Origin: Aeromonas sp. RU39B
GTDB lineage: Bacteria; Pseudomonadota; Gammaproteobacteria; Enterobacterales; Aeromonadaceae
Assembly (NCBI RefSeq): GCF_900156095.1
Contig: NZ_FTMJ01000002.1
Coordinates: forward strand, 186,001 to 250,000
Direction: 5' to 3'
Length of the DNA: 64,000 bases
In this document: positions 62,472-64,000 of the stretch, one piece after another
Position numbering within the stretch: position 1 is the first letter of the stretch
How the letters are laid out: each line of letters opens with the position of its first letter
Made by a program: the position numbers and the translations under genes
Notes under the pieces: model-generated
The model's database searches: none
What the model saw: the letters and a program-made list of their open reading frames with translations, nothing else
What the model was told of the DNA's origin: nothing

Positions 62472-63053
62472 TCAGAGGTTGCGTTCGCGCTCGGCGGCGC
62501 GTTGTTTAAGCTGATGGGATTGGATGTGCAAGGTAGCTCGCACCAGCAGTTCGCGGTCTTCATCACGCAGCTGGGCATAATCGAGCACCACATGGTGGCC
62601 ATGCTGGCCCTGGGTCACTTCGCGCACCTTGCCATAGCAATAAATGGCGGCAGCCTCTTCGCGCAGGAAGATTTTCAGGCGCACCAGTTGACCAGCCTTG
62701 GGGGGCTCGCCGTGGCCGCTGTGCGGAAACAGGTAGTGCAATTCGCCGGCGCCGATGCGCAGGGTATAGAAGCGGTGCTCTGCATGATCTTGCGCCGCCA
62801 GCACATAGCCCATGATGAGATCGATTTTGCGCGACTGCTGGTTGATGATTTCAATAATGTCTTGCAGGGAGTCGTTACCCTGATGACGGATCATCCGGCT
62901 GGTGTTGAGATCGATAGAAGAGATGGCCGATGCCACGCGAAACGGCTCCGGCATCTCGGCCTCGAGCTCGGTGAGGGATGGCAGATGGCCATTCTCGACC
63001 GGTATCACATTGACCGGCAGTGAATGAACAATGCTGAAGAACTCTTCCTGCAT
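62472..63053 (-). CDS. PilZ-domain-like protein
   Basis: A 193-residue cytoplasmic protein that resembles the PilZ proteins located between mfd and lolC in Vibrio. The N-terminal part has PFRVASAISSIDLNTSRMIR. The C-terminal half has the beta-barrel pattern (HYLFPHSGHGEPPKAGQLVR, LKIFLREEAAAIYCYGKVRE, HHVVLDYAQLRDEDRELLVR). I cannot see the canonical cyclic-di-GMP motif (RxxxR with DxSxxG), so ligand binding is doubtful. It is upstream of mfd and divergent from lolC. The tail is Gln/Arg-rich (QLKQRAAERERNL). PilZ assignment is from pattern and position. Confidence 0.7.
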   Translation of the reverse strand: MQEEFFSIVHSLPVNVIPVENGHLPSLTELEAEMPEPFRVASAISSIDLNTSRMIRHQGNDSLQDIIEIINQQSRKIDLIMGYVLAAQDHAEHRFYTLRIGAGELHYLFPHSGHGEPPKAGQLVRLKIFLREEAAAIYCYGKVREVTQGQHGHHVVLDYAQLRDEDRELLVRATLHIQSHQLKQRAAERERNL

Positions 63054-63128
63054 GATGGCGATCCCTTGTTGTCATGGTCGGTTTACCTTTATTATCCGGT
63101 ATCTTATTTTCTTGGCAACGGCAGATCC

Positions 63129-64000
63129 TTGAAGACCGGACTTTTTCAGCCACTTGCGCTGGCTATTGGCCTTCGCTACGCGGGGTCGCGACGCAGCAAC
63201 CGCTTCGTATCCTTTATCTCTCTTTTCTCCACTTTCGGTATCGCCATCGGCGTGGCGGCGCTGATCGTTGTCATTTCGGTGATGAACGGTTTTGAAGGCC
63301 AGCTCAAGGGGCGCATTCTCGGGGTGATCCCGCAGGTGATCGTCACCGATGCTCACTCCCGTCTGGCGCCTGATCCCCAACTGGTCGAGCGGTTGGCCGC
63401 CTTGCCGCATGTGCAGGCGGTTGCGCCCATGCTGGCGACCGAGGGCATGCTGCAAAGCCCCGGACAGCTGACCGGGGTGGCGGTTCAAGGCATTGATCCG
63501 GCGCACTGGCCCTCTGATGATCTGCTGCACCGGCAGATGCTGGTGGGCGATCTGGCCGGTTTGCAAGCTGGTGCCTATCGCATTGTGCTGGGGCAGGGCA
63601 TTGCCCGTAATCTCGGCGTTGGTGTCGGCGATCAGGTGCGCCTGATGCTCACCGAGGGGAGCCGTTATACGCCGTTTGGCCGGATCCCGGCCCAGCGCCT
63701 TTTCACGGTGAGCGGCATCTTTGGGGTGGGCGCGGATGTGGATAACCAGATAGCACTGGTGCATCTGGCCGACGCCCAGCGTCTGCTGCGACTGCCTGCC
63801 GCTCAGGTGGGTGGATTGCGACTGTGGCTGGATGATGCGTTCGCCGTCGATGACGTGGTGAGCCAACCGCTGCCGAAGGGGCTGGTGTGGCAGGATTGGC
63901 GCCGCGAGCGCGGTGAATTGTTCCAGGCGGTGGCGATGGAAAAACGGATGATGGGGCTGATGCTGGTGCTCATCATTGCTGTCGCCACCTTCAATATTTT
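63129..64000 (+). CDS. lolC: Lipoprotein-releasing ABC transporter permease LolC, 5' part
   Basis: This is the first about 290 residues of a LolC-type inner-membrane protein. The LolCDE complex extracts outer-membrane lipoproteins and passes them to LolA. The N-terminus MKTGLFQPLALAIGLRYAGS, then FVSFISLFSTFGIAIGVAAL, VISVMNGFEGQLKGRILGVI and the periplasmic VAVQGIDPAHWPSDDLL fit the LolC/E family. The second membrane segment begins at the edge (MMGLMLVLIIAVATFNI). Start is a TTG at 63129, as no ATG or GTG is in frame upstream; ribosome site is weak. Whether it is LolC or a LolC/E fusion form cannot be told before the gene ends. Confidence 0.9.
   Translation, partial: MKTGLFQPLALAIGLRYAGSRRSNRFVSFISLFSTFGIAIGVAALIVVISVMNGFEGQLKGRILGVIPQVIVTDAHSRLAPDPQLVERLAALPHVQAVAPMLATEGMLQSPGQLTGVAVQGIDPAHWPSDDLLHRQMLVGDLAGLQAGAYRIVLGQGIARNLGVGVGDQVRLMLTEGSRYTPFGRIPAQRLFTVSGIFGVGADVDNQIALVHLADAQRLLRLPAAQVGGLRLWLDDAFAVDDVVSQPLPKGLVWQDWRRERGELFQAVAMEKRMMGLMLVLIIAVATFNI

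Noticed and set aside
1-64000. CRISPR arrays, insertion sequences, prophage genes or toxin-antitoxin pairs
   Set aside because: No regularly spaced repeats, transposase, phage or clear toxin-antitoxin genes were seen.

Overview
The window looks like a chromosomal segment of a gamma-proteobacterium close to Aeromonas. Supporting signs are fairly GC-rich coding DNA, a polar-flagellum motor gene motY beside rnt, several chemoreceptors and diguanylate cyclases, an E. coli-like ydiJ-ydiI pair, and the order mfd / PilZ gene / lolC known from Vibrio. The genus is inferred from gene content and order, not from a database match.

Layout. 1-7500: the 5' part of pepT, a small unknown gene, a long untranslated stretch, speA, a chemoreceptor, ybaM, an acyl-CoA thioesterase and a YebE-like protein. 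7500-13150: a metabolic and detoxification block with a flavodoxin-fold NAD(P)H oxidoreductase, an MFS exporter, a MocR-type PLP regulator divergent from a PaiB-like flavin-binding protein, a small monooxygenase and an aldo-keto reductase. 13170-19200: a Cache-domain chemoreceptor, two tandem paralogous diguanylate cyclases and a LysR regulator. 19200-29700: an NSS-family Na+ symporter behind a possible attenuator, an MDR oxidoreductase, an Old Yellow Enzyme, ydiJ with a small overlapping gene and menI (ydiI), then deaD. 29780-32200: a two-gene operon (homocysteine S-methyltransferase plus APC permease) behind five tandem met boxes, a strong candidate for MetJ control. 32250-37000: a polar amino-acid ABC transporter, a third diguanylate cyclase and ybjN.

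37050-47970 is the clearest accessory region. It starts at a tRNA-Ser(GGA) gene preceded by a copy of that gene's 5' end fused to a foldable sequence, and it is visibly richer in A+T in its first half. It carries two transport systems. The first is a PPC/DUF296 protein with a complete ECF transporter (S, T, A, A'). The second is a class-III binding protein / FecCD permease / ATPase ABC importer with a cytoplasmic ModA-like protein and a TonB-dependent receptor behind a Fur-box-like site. Together the second set gives outer-membrane, periplasmic and inner-membrane steps for a metal, oxyanion or chelate.

47970-64000 is housekeeping DNA: rnt, motY, a PaeA/YtfL-type CBS protein, a lipoprotein, the GTPase gene rbgA/ylqF, a histone-deacetylase-like amidohydrolase, a DUF2057 protein, dinG, a major porin, nfo, mfd, a PilZ-like gene and the 5' part of lolC. 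No insertion sequence, CRISPR array or rRNA gene was seen.
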